From a virus: a stretch of 34,680 nucleotides of DNA. This document shows, piece by piece, positions 5,391 to 12,342 of the stretch. The DNA lies in the IMG/VR virus record IMGVR_UViG_3300037796_000050, positions 1 through 34,680 of that record; one strand, given 5' to 3'. The first letter of the stretch is position 1. Every line of letters begins with the position of its first letter. Made by a program: the position numbers and the translations under genes. Below the pieces are notes generated by a model. That model was not told the origin of the DNA, ran no database searches, and saw nothing but the letters and a program-made list of their open reading frames with translations.

Positions 5391-5785
5391 AACTGGAACG
5401 TATAGGAGACGACCGGGATTATGCTTTTGATCTCGGTCGTGCTCAAGCCGATGCCGTATTTCCTGGCCTGGGAAATATGGTTTTCGGAAAAAGAAAGTTT
5501 TGTAAAGCATGGTGCGCGGAAGTGATTGGTTTCCATGAGCAATATAAATTTGCTCGTACCTTTCTGAAACCTAACCGTGATTACACCGAAGCGAACAGCA
5601 TGGGTAGTCGCGGAGTATATGATTATTTTAATCTTGAAAACGGTAAAATATATGATATTTCATCGCCGAGTTCATGGAAAAAGGTAGACCGTTATTACTG
5701 TCGAGTCGAGAATAATCAGATGAGAAGAATAACAGAAAATGAGGTGGAACAATGGCTAAACGACCGCTTGGGACTGACGTCTTAA
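5378..5785 (+). CDS. Hypothetical protein upstream of the IbrA-like gene
   Basis: A 135-residue protein, rich in aromatic residues and Arg/Lys, with two Cys near residues 47 and 51. It overlaps both neighbours: its start lies in the preceding gene and its last 34 bases overlap the IbrA-like gene. No family is recognised. The tight packing suggests it belongs with the IbrA/IbrB module. Confidence 0.55.
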   Translation: MVQIKLERIGDDRDYAFDLGRAQADAVFPGLGNMVFGKRKFCKAWCAEVIGFHEQYKFARTFLKPNRDYTEANSMGSRGVYDYFNLENGKIYDISSPSSWKKVDRYYCRVENNQMRRITENEVEQWLNDRLGLTS

Positions 5786-6963
5786 CAGCAGCCAGGGAAA
5801 GAATTGAATATATCTTTGATTGTTTTGACCGCATTTACGTGTCTTTCTCTGGCGGGAAAGATAGTACAGTCATGCTTCATCTCGTGATGGATGAGGCAAT
5901 AAAAAGAGATCGTACTGTCGGGGTATTGTTTGTCGACCTCGAAGGTCAGTACAAGCTCACTATAGATCACATAATGGAAATGTACGAGCTATATAAATCT
6001 CACACCGAGTGGTATTGGATATGCCTGCCGATTGCGCTACGCAATGCCGTTTCTGTATATCAACCCAAATGGCAATGCTGGAATCCTGACAAAAGGGATA
6101 TATGGATACGTCAACCACCGGATATAGCCATTACGGATCAAGAATATTTACCGTTTTTTCGTCGAGATATGGAGTTTGAAGAGTTTACCCCGGCTTTTGG
6201 GGAATGGTATGCAGGTGGCGAGCCTACGGCTTGTTTCGTTGGTATTAGAACTGATGAATCCTTACACCGATGGGGAACCGTTACAAGTGACACCAAACAA
6301 ACATTTATGGATAAAAAATGGACTACTTGGATGCATGGAGCAGTATATAACGCGTATCCAATTTATGATTGGCGAACTCGTGATATTTGGATTTACAACG
6401 GCAAATACTACAAACCCTACAACAAGCTTTATGACCTGATGAATAAAGCCGGATTATCAATCCATCAACAACGTATCTGTCAACCATATGGCGATGACCA
6501 AAGAAAGGGGTTGTGGCTTTTCCATGTAATAGAGCCGGAAACATGGAGTAAGATCGTTGCTCGTGTTAATGGTGCTAATAGCGGAAGTGAGTTTGTTAAA
6601 TATTCCGGGAATGGTAGCGGACAAATAGTTATAACAAAACCGGAAAATCATACTTGGAAATCGTTTTCTGAGATGCTACTCGAATCTATGCCGGATAAAA
6701 TCAAAGAACACTATAAAAGCAAAATCGCTGTGTTTTTGAAATGGTATCATGATAGGGGCTATCCTAATGGTATCCCCGATGAAACTGACAGACAATCGGA
6801 GGCCGAACGGAAAAAACCGTCATGGAGAAGAATAGCAAAGATGCTATTGCGTAATGATTATTGGGCCAAAGGTTTGTCATTCTCTCAAACTAAACCAGCA
6901 CATTATGAGGCATACCAAAAAGTAATGAAAAACAGGAGGCGGAAATGGGGGATTATGATTTAA
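5752..6963 (+). CDS. ibrA-like: IbrA-like PP-loop (PAPS reductase family) protein
   Basis: A 403-residue member of the phosphoadenosine-phosphosulfate reductase/PP-loop ATPase superfamily. The PP-loop SFSGGKDST is at residues 31-39, followed by the FVDLEGQY strand; the middle part with YPIYDWRTRDIW and YNKLYDLMNKAGLS, and the RVNGAN segment, match my recollection of IbrA/YbdN proteins. In E. coli, IbrA acts with the ParB-like IbrB and together they activate prophage-encoded eib genes; their biochemistry is unclear. PP-loop relatives such as DndC take part in sulfur-based DNA modification. The adjacent ParB-like gene overlaps it by 19 bases, confirming the pair. A start at 5752 fits GAGGTGG upstream. 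Whether it acts in regulation, DNA modification or sulfur transfer is open. Confidence 0.85.
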   Translation: MAKRPLGTDVLTAARERIEYIFDCFDRIYVSFSGGKDSTVMLHLVMDEAIKRDRTVGVLFVDLEGQYKLTIDHIMEMYELYKSHTEWYWICLPIALRNAVSVYQPKWQCWNPDKRDIWIRQPPDIAITDQEYLPFFRRDMEFEEFTPAFGEWYAGGEPTACFVGIRTDESLHRWGTVTSDTKQTFMDKKWTTWMHGAVYNAYPIYDWRTRDIWIYNGKYYKPYNKLYDLMNKAGLSIHQQRICQPYGDDQRKGLWLFHVIEPETWSKIVARVNGANSGSEFVKYSGNGSGQIVITKPENHTWKSFSEMLLESMPDKIKEHYKSKIAVFLKWYHDRGYPNGIPDETDRQSEAERKKPSWRRIAKMLLRNDYWAKGLSFSQTKPAHYEAYQKVMKNRRRKWGIMI

Positions 6964-7457
6964 TCTGGACAAAAGACCATCCGGTAAGTAATATTCAATG
7001 GATATCAACCGATGAAATATACGGAAATGACTATAATCCTAATAAGGTGGCGCCACCGGAAATGAAATTATTAAAACATTCTATTGAGCAAAACGGATAC
7101 ACACAACCTCTAGTTGTATGGAAAGTAGAATATGGGTACGAGGTAATTGACGGGTTCCACCGTCATCTTGTAGGAAAAGAACTGGGGTTCTCTCACCTTC
7201 CGTGTGTAATTATTAATAATAAAGACACTGGAAGAAATGACAGGATAGCTGCTACTATACGTCATAATAGAGCAAGGGGCAAACACCAAATATCGGCAAT
7301 GAGTGATATTGTTGTAGAACTTTCACGTCGAAATTGGAGTGATAAACGCATTGCAAAAGAGCTCGGTATGGACGCAGATGAGGTGCTGAGACTCAAACAG
7401 ATTACAGGCCTTGCCGAATTGTTTGCCGACGAAGAATTTTCGGAGGCCTGGGAATGA
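6945..7457 (+). CDS. ibrB-like: IbrB-like ParB-domain protein
   Basis: A 170-residue protein with a ParB/sulfiredoxin-like N-terminal domain: NPNKVAPPEMKLLKHSI (about residues 31-47), TQPLVVW and the VIDGFHRH box (about 66-73) that in the superfamily binds and hydrolyses nucleotides, then IRHNRARGKHQI (about 104-115) and an HTH-like segment with LGMDADEVLRLKQ (about 140-152). The order and these segments agree with IbrB/YbdM. It has AGGAGG ahead of its ATG and overlaps the IbrA-like gene, so the two should be made together. The two-domain layout suggests DNA binding coupled to a nucleotide-driven reaction. Confidence 0.85.
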   Translation: MGDYDLIWTKDHPVSNIQWISTDEIYGNDYNPNKVAPPEMKLLKHSIEQNGYTQPLVVWKVEYGYEVIDGFHRHLVGKELGFSHLPCVIINNKDTGRNDRIAATIRHNRARGKHQISAMSDIVVELSRRNWSDKRIAKELGMDADEVLRLKQITGLAELFADEEFSEAWE

Positions 7458-7618
7458 ATGAATATACATCGAAAGAGGCTGCGGAAAAATTAGGAATTAC
7501 TCATAACAATTTCCGGCAAATTGTTTATAAACTTAAAATTAAACCGGAAAAAAAGATAGGCAACTATCCGATTTATACCGATAAGCAACTTGATAAAATC
7601 CAGCAAACTAGAAAATAG
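7454..7618 (+). CDS. Small HTH protein (MerR/excisionase-like)
   Basis: A 54-residue protein coupled to the ParB-like gene by an ATGA overlap, with CGGAGG upstream. YTSKEAAEKLGITHNNF (residues 4-20) followed by a lysine-rich second helix and a short IYTDKQLDKI segment is the layout of MerR-type or excisionase-like winged helices. It ends the early operon and is a likely DNA-binding regulator or an accessory factor of the IbrA/IbrB pair. Confidence 0.65.
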   Translation: MNEYTSKEAAEKLGITHNNFRQIVYKLKIKPEKKIGNYPIYTDKQLDKIQQTRK

Positions 7619-7621
7619 ATT

Positions 7622-7642
7622 GACCTTCGGGCCGGTTTTTTT
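7622..7642 (+). terminator. Weak rightward terminator
   Basis: GACC and GGTT (7622-7625, 7634-7637) flank an eight-base loop containing TTCGGG, running into a seven-T stretch. The stem is only 4 bp. Its position between convergent genes supports a terminator. Confidence 0.5.
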
Positions 7643-7678
7643 ATGTCTTGAAAATTTCTGACATCACCATACAGCAGA

Positions 7679-8467
7679 TTATTGACGAGACGTGGAATCT
7701 CTGAGACTGTCCACAAATTTCTTGGCAGCACTATCAGCGATCTCTTGTATTCCATCTTCACCGAGGGCATCGGCAATGTAGACTCTATCCTGTTCCCTGC
7801 GTTTTCGCCGCTCCCAAATCTGTTTCGCAGCCTCGTAGAGCTTTACATCGGAAGGATTTTCTTCATAGATTTTCTCTCTCCATGTATCGGTCAGGGTAAA
7901 TCGGCGTTGCATGTAAAGTTTTTCTCCTTCAACTTCCGTGACCTCACCAGTAACTCGCTGATTCTCTATTTCGCAGGATAGATGAAAATGCTTTTTGAAT
8001 ATTTCTATCAGAGTATCCAGTCCCTCAGTAATACCGACCATCCAGAATTTGCGCAGGACAGCTATTGTCTCCTCGACTGTCTTTACTCGACATTTTTCCA
8101 TATACCAATAGGCCATGCGGTTGCGAAAGATATTGTATGGGTAGGTGGTTGACCTGCCTACCGTATTATACCAGGTCGGGAATTTGATATTGAGGTTCCT
8201 CCGGGCACAGTCTAGGTGGTACATACTCACAAGCCAGTCTGCCGGATCACGGAGGACGGTAAAGTACTTGGGCTCTTCTATCCCGACATCTTTATGAAAT
8301 CCGTAGCCGATGACATGAGGGTCGATCACAATCTCTGTGGCCGGATTGACGTCTCTTACATAGAGATCGGTGCAGCCTCTGTGATGTCTTAATAGTGTAG
8401 TAAGAGTAGTGGAGCCAGTTCTCATTAGACGGATAAATATGTGAACAGGCATAGGTGAGTGTATCAT
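7679..8467 (-). CDS. PAPS-dependent sulfotransferase family protein
   Basis: A 262-residue protein with the two signature sites of sulfotransferases. The 5'-phosphosulfate loop is RLMRTGSTTLTTLL (residues 13-26, R-x-x-R-T-G-S/T type) and the 3'-phosphate site is VLRDPADWLVSMYH (residues 71-84, RDP...S type). Such enzymes move sulfate from PAPS to a carbohydrate or protein hydroxyl. In phages they are rare; a role in changing a host surface polysaccharide or a phage component is possible. It is encoded leftward with a lipoprotein and an RHH gene and has no good Shine-Dalgarno sequence of its own. About 60 bases separate its end from the IbrA/IbrB operon, so two PAPS-type folds are neighbours here. 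Confidence 0.8.
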   Translation of the reverse strand: MIHSPMPVHIFIRLMRTGSTTLTTLLRHHRGCTDLYVRDVNPATEIVIDPHVIGYGFHKDVGIEEPKYFTVLRDPADWLVSMYHLDCARRNLNIKFPTWYNTVGRSTTYPYNIFRNRMAYWYMEKCRVKTVEETIAVLRKFWMVGITEGLDTLIEIFKKHFHLSCEIENQRVTGEVTEVEGEKLYMQRRFTLTDTWREKIYEENPSDVKLYEAAKQIWERRKRREQDRVYIADALGEDGIQEIADSAAKKFVDSLRDSTSRQ

Positions 8468-8491
8468 AATAGGGAGGTTCTCTCAATACGG

Positions 8492-8896
8492 TTATGGTTT
8501 ATATGTGTGTTCCTTCTCATCTTTATCCCAGTATAAGACTTTATCTACCGTACAACTGCTGTAAAAGCGGTCTAGGCTGGTATCAAGGACAATCCACACA
8601 TCACGTTTGATATCATCCGGTTTTATTGATATTTCGAACGTGGGATTAGATTCAAATGATGTATTTTCATATTTCTGATATACGGTGAAGGTTGGACGCA
8701 TCTTTGTAATGTGGTATTCGGTTTTATTCTTAATATCGCATTTTACAGCCATCATAGAGCCATTATAGAAATCACTATAACTCAATACATCGATAATGAC
8801 CTCGTTGACTGCCTCTTCCTCTTCTTCTTCGTAGAGGTCCCATTCGCAACTGAGAAAAACAAGAAACAAAAGCAATATGGCAAGTATTTTTCTCAT
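8492..8896 (-). CDS. Lipoprotein (superinfection-exclusion or conversion type?)
   Basis: A 134-residue precursor with a lipoprotein signal: a basic start, Leu/Ile-rich residues 4-15 and a Phe-Leu-Ser-Cys lipobox with the acylated Cys at residue 17, followed by a striking run of glutamates (residues 22-27). The mature part (about 115 residues) looks like a small immunoglobulin-like beta domain: alternating strands and a central NKTEYHITKM strand. GGAGA lies at a good distance from the ATG at 8896; an earlier in-frame start at 8923 has no ribosome binding site. Transcribed from the leftward promoter at 9190-9218 with an RHH regulator and a sulfotransferase, it looks like a lysogeny- or infection-associated surface gene; the role is inferred. 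Confidence 0.7.
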   Translation of the reverse strand: MRKILAILLLFLVFLSCEWDLYEEEEEEAVNEVIIDVLSYSDFYNGSMMAVKCDIKNKTEYHITKMRPTFTVYQKYENTSFESNPTFEISIKPDDIKRDVWIVLDTSLDRFYSSCTVDKVLYWDKDEKEHTYKP

Positions 8897-8926
8897 ACAT
8901 TCTCCAAATTTTACATGCATCACTTT

Positions 8927-9148
8927 TTAATCTTGGATGATGCCTTTTGACTTCAAAAGCTTTTCCTTCCTCCGCAATTTTTGTCCATCTTCATACGAAA
9001 TCGGAATATCATATCCGTATTCCTCAACCATGCGGTAAAAGACATGCAAGCATTGCTGCTGCATGCTTCGCAGTTCAACTGCCGCCACTTTTCGCATAGC
9101 TTCATGAAGGTCTTTAGGCACTAAGGTAGTAACTTGCTTTTCAAGCAC
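8927..9148 (-). CDS. Arc/CopG-like ribbon-helix-helix regulator
   Basis: About 73 residues. A short beta-strand (EKQVTTLVPKDLHEAMRKVA) is followed by two helices and a C-terminal Lys-rich tail; this is the Arc-type layout in which the strand pairs in a dimer and enters the DNA major groove. A GTG at 9148 is preferred because GGAGGT lies six bases upstream; another GTG at 9154 lies too close to it. It is the first gene behind the leftward promoter and faces a second RHH gene across the switch region, so it may repress one or both divergent promoters. Confidence 0.75.
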   Translation of the reverse strand: MLEKQVTTLVPKDLHEAMRKVAAVELRSMQQQCLHVFYRMVEEYGYDIPISYEDGQKLRRKEKLLKSKGIIQD

Positions 9149-9189
9149 GATCACACCTCCGTGTGTAAATCTCCCTCCCTCTGCAACAT

Positions 9190-9218
9190 AGTATACTGCA
9201 AGCCCCGAAAAATATCAA
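9190..9218 (-). promoter_or_regulatory. Leftward sigma70-type promoter
   Basis: On the minus strand TTGATA, a 17-base spacer and TATACT, each one base from consensus. It drives the RHH, lipoprotein and sulfotransferase genes. An AT-rich stretch with TATTTA/TAAATA separates it from the rightward promoter at 9244. Confidence 0.7.
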
Positions 9219-9243
9219 ATATTTATTTTTTTAAATAATTCTG

Positions 9244-9279
9244 TTGACAGGAATATAAAGTCGTGGTATTATACTAGTA
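9244..9279 (+). promoter_or_regulatory. Strong rightward promoter with adjoining palindrome
   Basis: TTGACA (9244-9249), 17 bases, TATTAT (9267-9272): the same boxes and spacing as the early promoter at 4617. The 8-bp palindrome TACTAGTA (9272-9279) abuts the -10 box and is a candidate operator. It should drive the long rightward operon from 9499 to about 19944. Confidence 0.8.
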
Positions 9280-9498
9280 GTTTACATGGTAGACGGAATA
9301 AAAAGGGAGAGAAGGGATTGCCGTAAATGACGATGTGGAGAGAACTTAAATTTGTAACTTCCGATAATATATACACTGTCTCCACGCACATCTTACAGGT
9401 TTTTTTCTGATTATCGGCATTTCTAAAGGCAAGCATTAGCAAAACTTTTTTAATTATTTTTCTCTACCATGAAAACCCATAAACGTCAAGGAGTGTGT
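9280..9498 (+). promoter_or_regulatory. Structured leader with interleaved hairpins and a possible leader peptide
   Basis: About 220 untranslated bases lie between promoter and first gene. GTGGAGA (9335-9341) pairs with TCTCCAC (9379-9385), while CCGATAAT (9361-9368) pairs with ATTATCGG (9410-9417). The two helices interleave, so they form a pseudoknot or exclude each other. A seven-T run at 9400-9406 follows the first helix as in an attenuator. A 27-codon frame from ATG 9327 to TGA 9410 spans both helices, so ribosome position could choose between them; its ribosome binding site is poor. This looks like an attenuation or antitermination leader. Confidence 0.5.
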
Positions 9499-9672
9499 AT
9501 GAAGAAAGTATGGGTAACAATGAGTGAGGGAACCCACCAAAGCGTATCCCAAATAGCAAAAGAAAAATATCGAACTGTTCCCCGGCAAGTCCTTCTCCTG
9601 CTCGAAGAGAAGCTGGAAGAACTAGGGTATGAGACCGAAGGGCTGGACAAGGAAAAGGCTGAACAAAAATGA
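9499..9672 (+). CDS. Second Arc/CopG-like ribbon-helix-helix regulator
   Basis: A 57-residue protein: strand KKVWVTMSEGTHQSVSQIA (residues 2-20), a turn, then helix TVPRQVLLLLEEKLEELGY, the ribbon-helix-helix pattern of Arc and related repressors. AAGGAG precedes the ATG at 9499; an upstream in-frame ATG at 9469 has none. It is the first gene after the strong promoter and leader, suggesting early synthesis and feedback on the switch region. The paired, opposed RHH genes recall the Arc/Mnt immunity region of P22, where both repressors are of this fold. Confidence 0.75.
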   Translation: MKKVWVTMSEGTHQSVSQIAKEKYRTVPRQVLLLLEEKLEELGYETEGLDKEKAEQK

Positions 9673-9730
9673 GCTCTCCCCCGGAACAGTGTCGGCCAAC
9701 GCAAAACTTGAAATCTGAAAGGAGGGCAGT

Positions 9731-10231
9731 GTGAGCCTTTTCATTATATCCTCCTCTTTAAATAAGATTTTGCCGGGGGGGCGGATGGTTATGCCCTCCT
9801 CCATCCTAACCCTCGGCGTTTTTCTTCTGCTTTTGGGATGTTCTTTGGAACCGGGGGAACCTGTTGATCCCACTTTTGAACATGAGCCGGTGGGAGAAGA
9901 TTTACAGGAAATCTATAGCTGGATGTGTTTCAACGTCCGCTATGAGCCGGAAGAAGAGGATAACTGGAGAATGCCGGAGGAAACATATCACAGAGGGAGA
10001 GGAGACTGCGAAGACCTTGCAATCCTGCTTATGTACTTCCTTTGGGAGAACGGGGAGGCATCTGAGCTGGTGATTGTGAAGTCTGACAAGATACAGCCAG
10101 GCAGTCACCATGCGCTGGTGAGATACAACGGGGTGTTGCTGGAAGGATATGGGTTTGAGGCGAAAGATGGCCGTTACGGAGTCGTTGAGCGTTCATATAC
10201 TTTTCAGGAAGCGCTGAGGAAATGTCATTGA
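9731..10231 (+). CDS. Transglutaminase-like cysteine protease lipoprotein
   Basis: A lipoprotein precursor with a Leu-rich signal ending in LLLLGC (Cys37 counted from the GTG at 9731) followed by a small papain/transglutaminase-like domain. GRGDCEDLAILLMYFL (residues 89-104) carries the catalytic Cys93, GSHHALVRY (124-132) the His, and the LEGYGFEAKD segment the third acidic residue. Bacterial transglutaminase-like proteases with this motif cut peptides or cross-link proteins. GGAGGG lies ahead of the GTG; ATG codons at 9785 and 9791 give a more usual signal length and may be the true start. An outer-membrane or periplasmic enzyme made from the middle operon could modify the host envelope; that role is inferred. 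Confidence 0.7.
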   Translation: MSLFIISSSLNKILPGGRMVMPSSILTLGVFLLLLGCSLEPGEPVDPTFEHEPVGEDLQEIYSWMCFNVRYEPEEEDNWRMPEETYHRGRGDCEDLAILLMYFLWENGEASELVIVKSDKIQPGSHHALVRYNGVLLEGYGFEAKDGRYGVVERSYTFQEALRKCH

Positions 10232-10235
10232 CTTG

Positions 10236-10291
10236 ACGGCATCGGCAAAAGAGGCCGGGGTTTGCTGTGTGCTATCCCGTGTCGATGCCGT
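10236..10291 (+). ncRNA. Pseudoknot-like 5' leader element
   Basis: A perfect 9-bp stem, ACGGCATCG (10236-10244) with CGATGCCGT (10283-10291), encloses GCAAA/TTTGC (10245-10249 with 10261-10265). The loop of that inner hairpin holds CGGG, which can pair with CCCG (10276-10279) downstream to make an H-type pseudoknot. It lies 25 bases ahead of a strong TAGGAGG ribosome binding site. The compact pseudoknot just upstream of a start resembles small riboswitches, but no known class was recognised. Confidence 0.5.
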
Positions 10292-10320
10292 TTAGTGAAT
10301 CAATTTTATAGGAGGAAAAA

Positions 10321-10545
10321 ATGGATGGTGTTGAAATTACAAAAAAAGATGATCGAGTGATCACGGTGTGCCGAGATTGCTACGACTATTATGCAGGCGG
10401 GGAAGTTACCAACGGAGACAAGGAACACATGCGTTGTGAGATACTTGAATGTGATGAATGCGGGAAAAAAGATTATGGAGTTGTTCTTCGACGCAGGTGG
10501 GAAGAGGAAAAAGAAAAAGACCTCTCCAAGCGGAGAGGCCGGTAA
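10321..10545 (+). CDS. Small zinc-ribbon protein
   Basis: A 74-residue protein behind TAGGAGG. CxxC pairs at about residues 18-21 (CRDC) and 42-45 (CDEC), with a further Cys just before the second, form a rubredoxin-like zinc knuckle; the C-terminal 20 residues are a run of Glu, Lys and Arg. It follows the pseudoknot leader, which may control it. No family is recognised. Confidence 0.65.
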   Translation: MDGVEITKKDDRVITVCRDCYDYYAGGEVTNGDKEHMRCEILECDECGKKDYGVVLRRRWEEEKEKDLSKRRGR

Positions 10546-10588
10546 ACGGGCCGTGAACCCGGAAGAAAGTGTTACTGAGGAGGATACT

Positions 10589-10801
10589 ATGTATCACGAA
10601 AGAAAGTCAATATGGCAAAAAAGAATGTCTATTGAGAATTTTCGGGACTGTTTTCTGGCTTTAGCAGGAGACAGGAAGGCACAGGAGCGAGTCACCATCG
10701 AGGATGTTGACGATCTCAGATATGAAGTCGGATGGCCTTTCGAAATGTTTTATGAACAAAACAGAGAGAGGGTCCAGCTATACGAGGAGGTGGAAGTATG
10801 A
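10589..10801 (+). CDS. Small hypothetical protein preceding the ERF gene
   Basis: A 70-residue acidic helical protein with GAGGAGG ahead of its ATG and an ATGA overlap with the ERF gene. The frame is open upstream to 10391, but that part overlaps the zinc-ribbon gene and lacks a ribosome binding site. Coupling to the annealing protein suggests a recombination or replication accessory; no domain is recognised. Confidence 0.6.
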   Translation: MYHERKSIWQKRMSIENFRDCFLALAGDRKAQERVTIEDVDDLRYEVGWPFEMFYEQNRERVQLYEEVEV

Positions 10802-11673
10802 GTGACGAGAAAGCAGTACAGACCATCTCCGAGGAAAAACAAATTGAGCCGCGCAACGTGAACGCAGAAGCGTTGATATCTCAGGCAATAGATAAAGGCC
10901 TACCGATAGATACCATGGAACGGCTTTTGGCAATGCGCAGGGAGTTAAAAGAAGAGCAGGCCAAAGAGGCATTCTTTCGATCGCTCTCTGAGTTCCAGGC
11001 CGAGTGTCCAGAAATACCCAAAACGAAAAAAGTGATGAACAAAGACGGAAAGACGGTGCGATATTCCTATGCACCGTTAGATGTCATTGTAGCACACGTG
11101 AAAGACCTTTTACGACATCATGGATTTTCATACACCATCAAGACAGAGCAGGACGAAGATAATGTGACAGCCTTCTGTCATCTTCACCATGTAGAGGGGC
11201 ACACTGAGACTAGTCGTCTCGGTGTGCCAATAGATAAAGGTGGGTACATGAGCGCACCACAGAAAGTAGCATCGGCCCTGACATACGCAAAACGGTATGC
11301 ATTTTGCGATGCCACCGGAATCATGACCAGCGATGAGGATAACGATGCCAATGTGGATGAAAAGCCGGAGCAGAAAGAAGAAGAAATCCCACAGGAAAAC
11401 GCAGACTATGGACTCAAAATAAACGAGCAGATAAATAAAGCTGTCCATGAGACATTAATAAGCAAGCAAGAGGGGAAGACCTGGAAAAATGATCTTAAGG
11501 CAGCCGTTAAAAACATGGATGCGTTGAAACGGTTGGAAAAGCGAATCACAGACAGGGTGGAAAACATAAAGGCCAAACAGAAAGACCTTGACGAGACGGC
11601 CGACAAAGCTTTCCAGGGGCCGGAAGAAGGACAAATGCAGATCGGCTTGGACAAACAGATGGATATTTTCTAA
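10798..11673 (+). CDS. erf: ERF-family single-strand annealing protein
   Basis: A 291-residue recombinase that anneals complementary single strands, used by phages for recombination and genome circularisation. The ERF core spans about residues 45-185: LSEFQAECPEIPKTKKV, RYSYAPLDVIVAHVKDLL, the GHTETSRLGVP strand and QKVASALTYAKRYAFCDATG followed by an acidic SDEDNDAN stretch, all characteristic of the family. The C-terminal 100 residues are charged and helical and probably bind partners. It is followed by a PD-(D/E)XK nuclease, the usual exonuclease partner of such proteins, so the two should act as a two-component recombination system. Confidence 0.9.
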   Translation: MSDEKAVQTISEEKQIEPRNVNAEALISQAIDKGLPIDTMERLLAMRRELKEEQAKEAFFRSLSEFQAECPEIPKTKKVMNKDGKTVRYSYAPLDVIVAHVKDLLRHHGFSYTIKTEQDEDNVTAFCHLHHVEGHTETSRLGVPIDKGGYMSAPQKVASALTYAKRYAFCDATGIMTSDEDNDANVDEKPEQKEEEIPQENADYGLKINEQINKAVHETLISKQEGKTWKNDLKAAVKNMDALKRLEKRITDRVENIKAKQKDLDETADKAFQGPEEGQMQIGLDKQMDIF

Positions 11674-11682
11674 GGAGGAATC

Positions 11683-12342
11683 ATGGTTAAAGAAAAATCT
11701 ACAAACAAAACGAAACAGCACACCGTCTACAAAGCGAAAGACGGGAAACGTGTTCCTGGGACTACTACAATTCTCAGCTTGCTCGATAAACCGGCATTAA
11801 AATATTGGGCGAACAAAATTGGGTTGAATGGAATAGAGATACGTTCCTATGTCGATGAGAAGGCAGACATAGGGAAATGTGCTCATTACAGGATTGAGTG
11901 TGAAGTGAAAAACGAGGAACCGGATCTCTCGATCTATTCTCCCTGGGTAGTCGAACAGTCGGACAACTGTATGCTCAAGTGGTGGGAATGGTGTCGCGGG
12001 AAAGACATTACCTGGATCGGTTCTGAGCTCGAGCTTGTCTCGGAGACACACCGATATGGAGGGACCGTTGATCTGTATGCCAAGGTCGACGGAGAGCTCA
12101 CACTGATAGACATCAAAACGTCAGGTTCTGGGATTTGGCCTGAGATGAAACATCAAACAGCCGGAGCCTACCGGATGCTCCTCGAGGAGAACGGCTACCC
12201 GGTGGAGAAGGTGAAGATACTCAGAATTGGTAGAGACGAGGAAGAGGGCTTCGAGGAAGCGACCATCGGTAACTGGGATGCACACACAGAGGTATTTCTG
12301 CTGTGCAGGAAATTATATGAGGCGGTGAAGAAGGCAAAATGA
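11683..12342 (+). CDS. PD-(D/E)XK exonuclease, RecB/Cas4-like fold
   Basis: A 219-residue nuclease with the core set of the RecB-like family: His68 in GKCAHYR, Glu115-Glu117 in SELEL, Asp130 in YGGTVDLY, Asp143 and Lys145 in LIDIKTS, and Gln158...Tyr163 in HQTAGAYR. These bind a divalent metal and cut DNA. AAGGAGG precedes the ATG. As a neighbour of the ERF protein it most likely resects double-strand ends to give the 3' tails that ERF anneals, in the manner of lambda Exo with Beta. It overlaps the next gene by four bases. Confidence 0.88.
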   Translation: MVKEKSTNKTKQHTVYKAKDGKRVPGTTTILSLLDKPALKYWANKIGLNGIEIRSYVDEKADIGKCAHYRIECEVKNEEPDLSIYSPWVVEQSDNCMLKWWEWCRGKDITWIGSELELVSETHRYGGTVDLYAKVDGELTLIDIKTSGSGIWPEMKHQTAGAYRMLLEENGYPVEKVKILRIGRDEEEGFEEATIGNWDAHTEVFLLCRKLYEAVKKAK

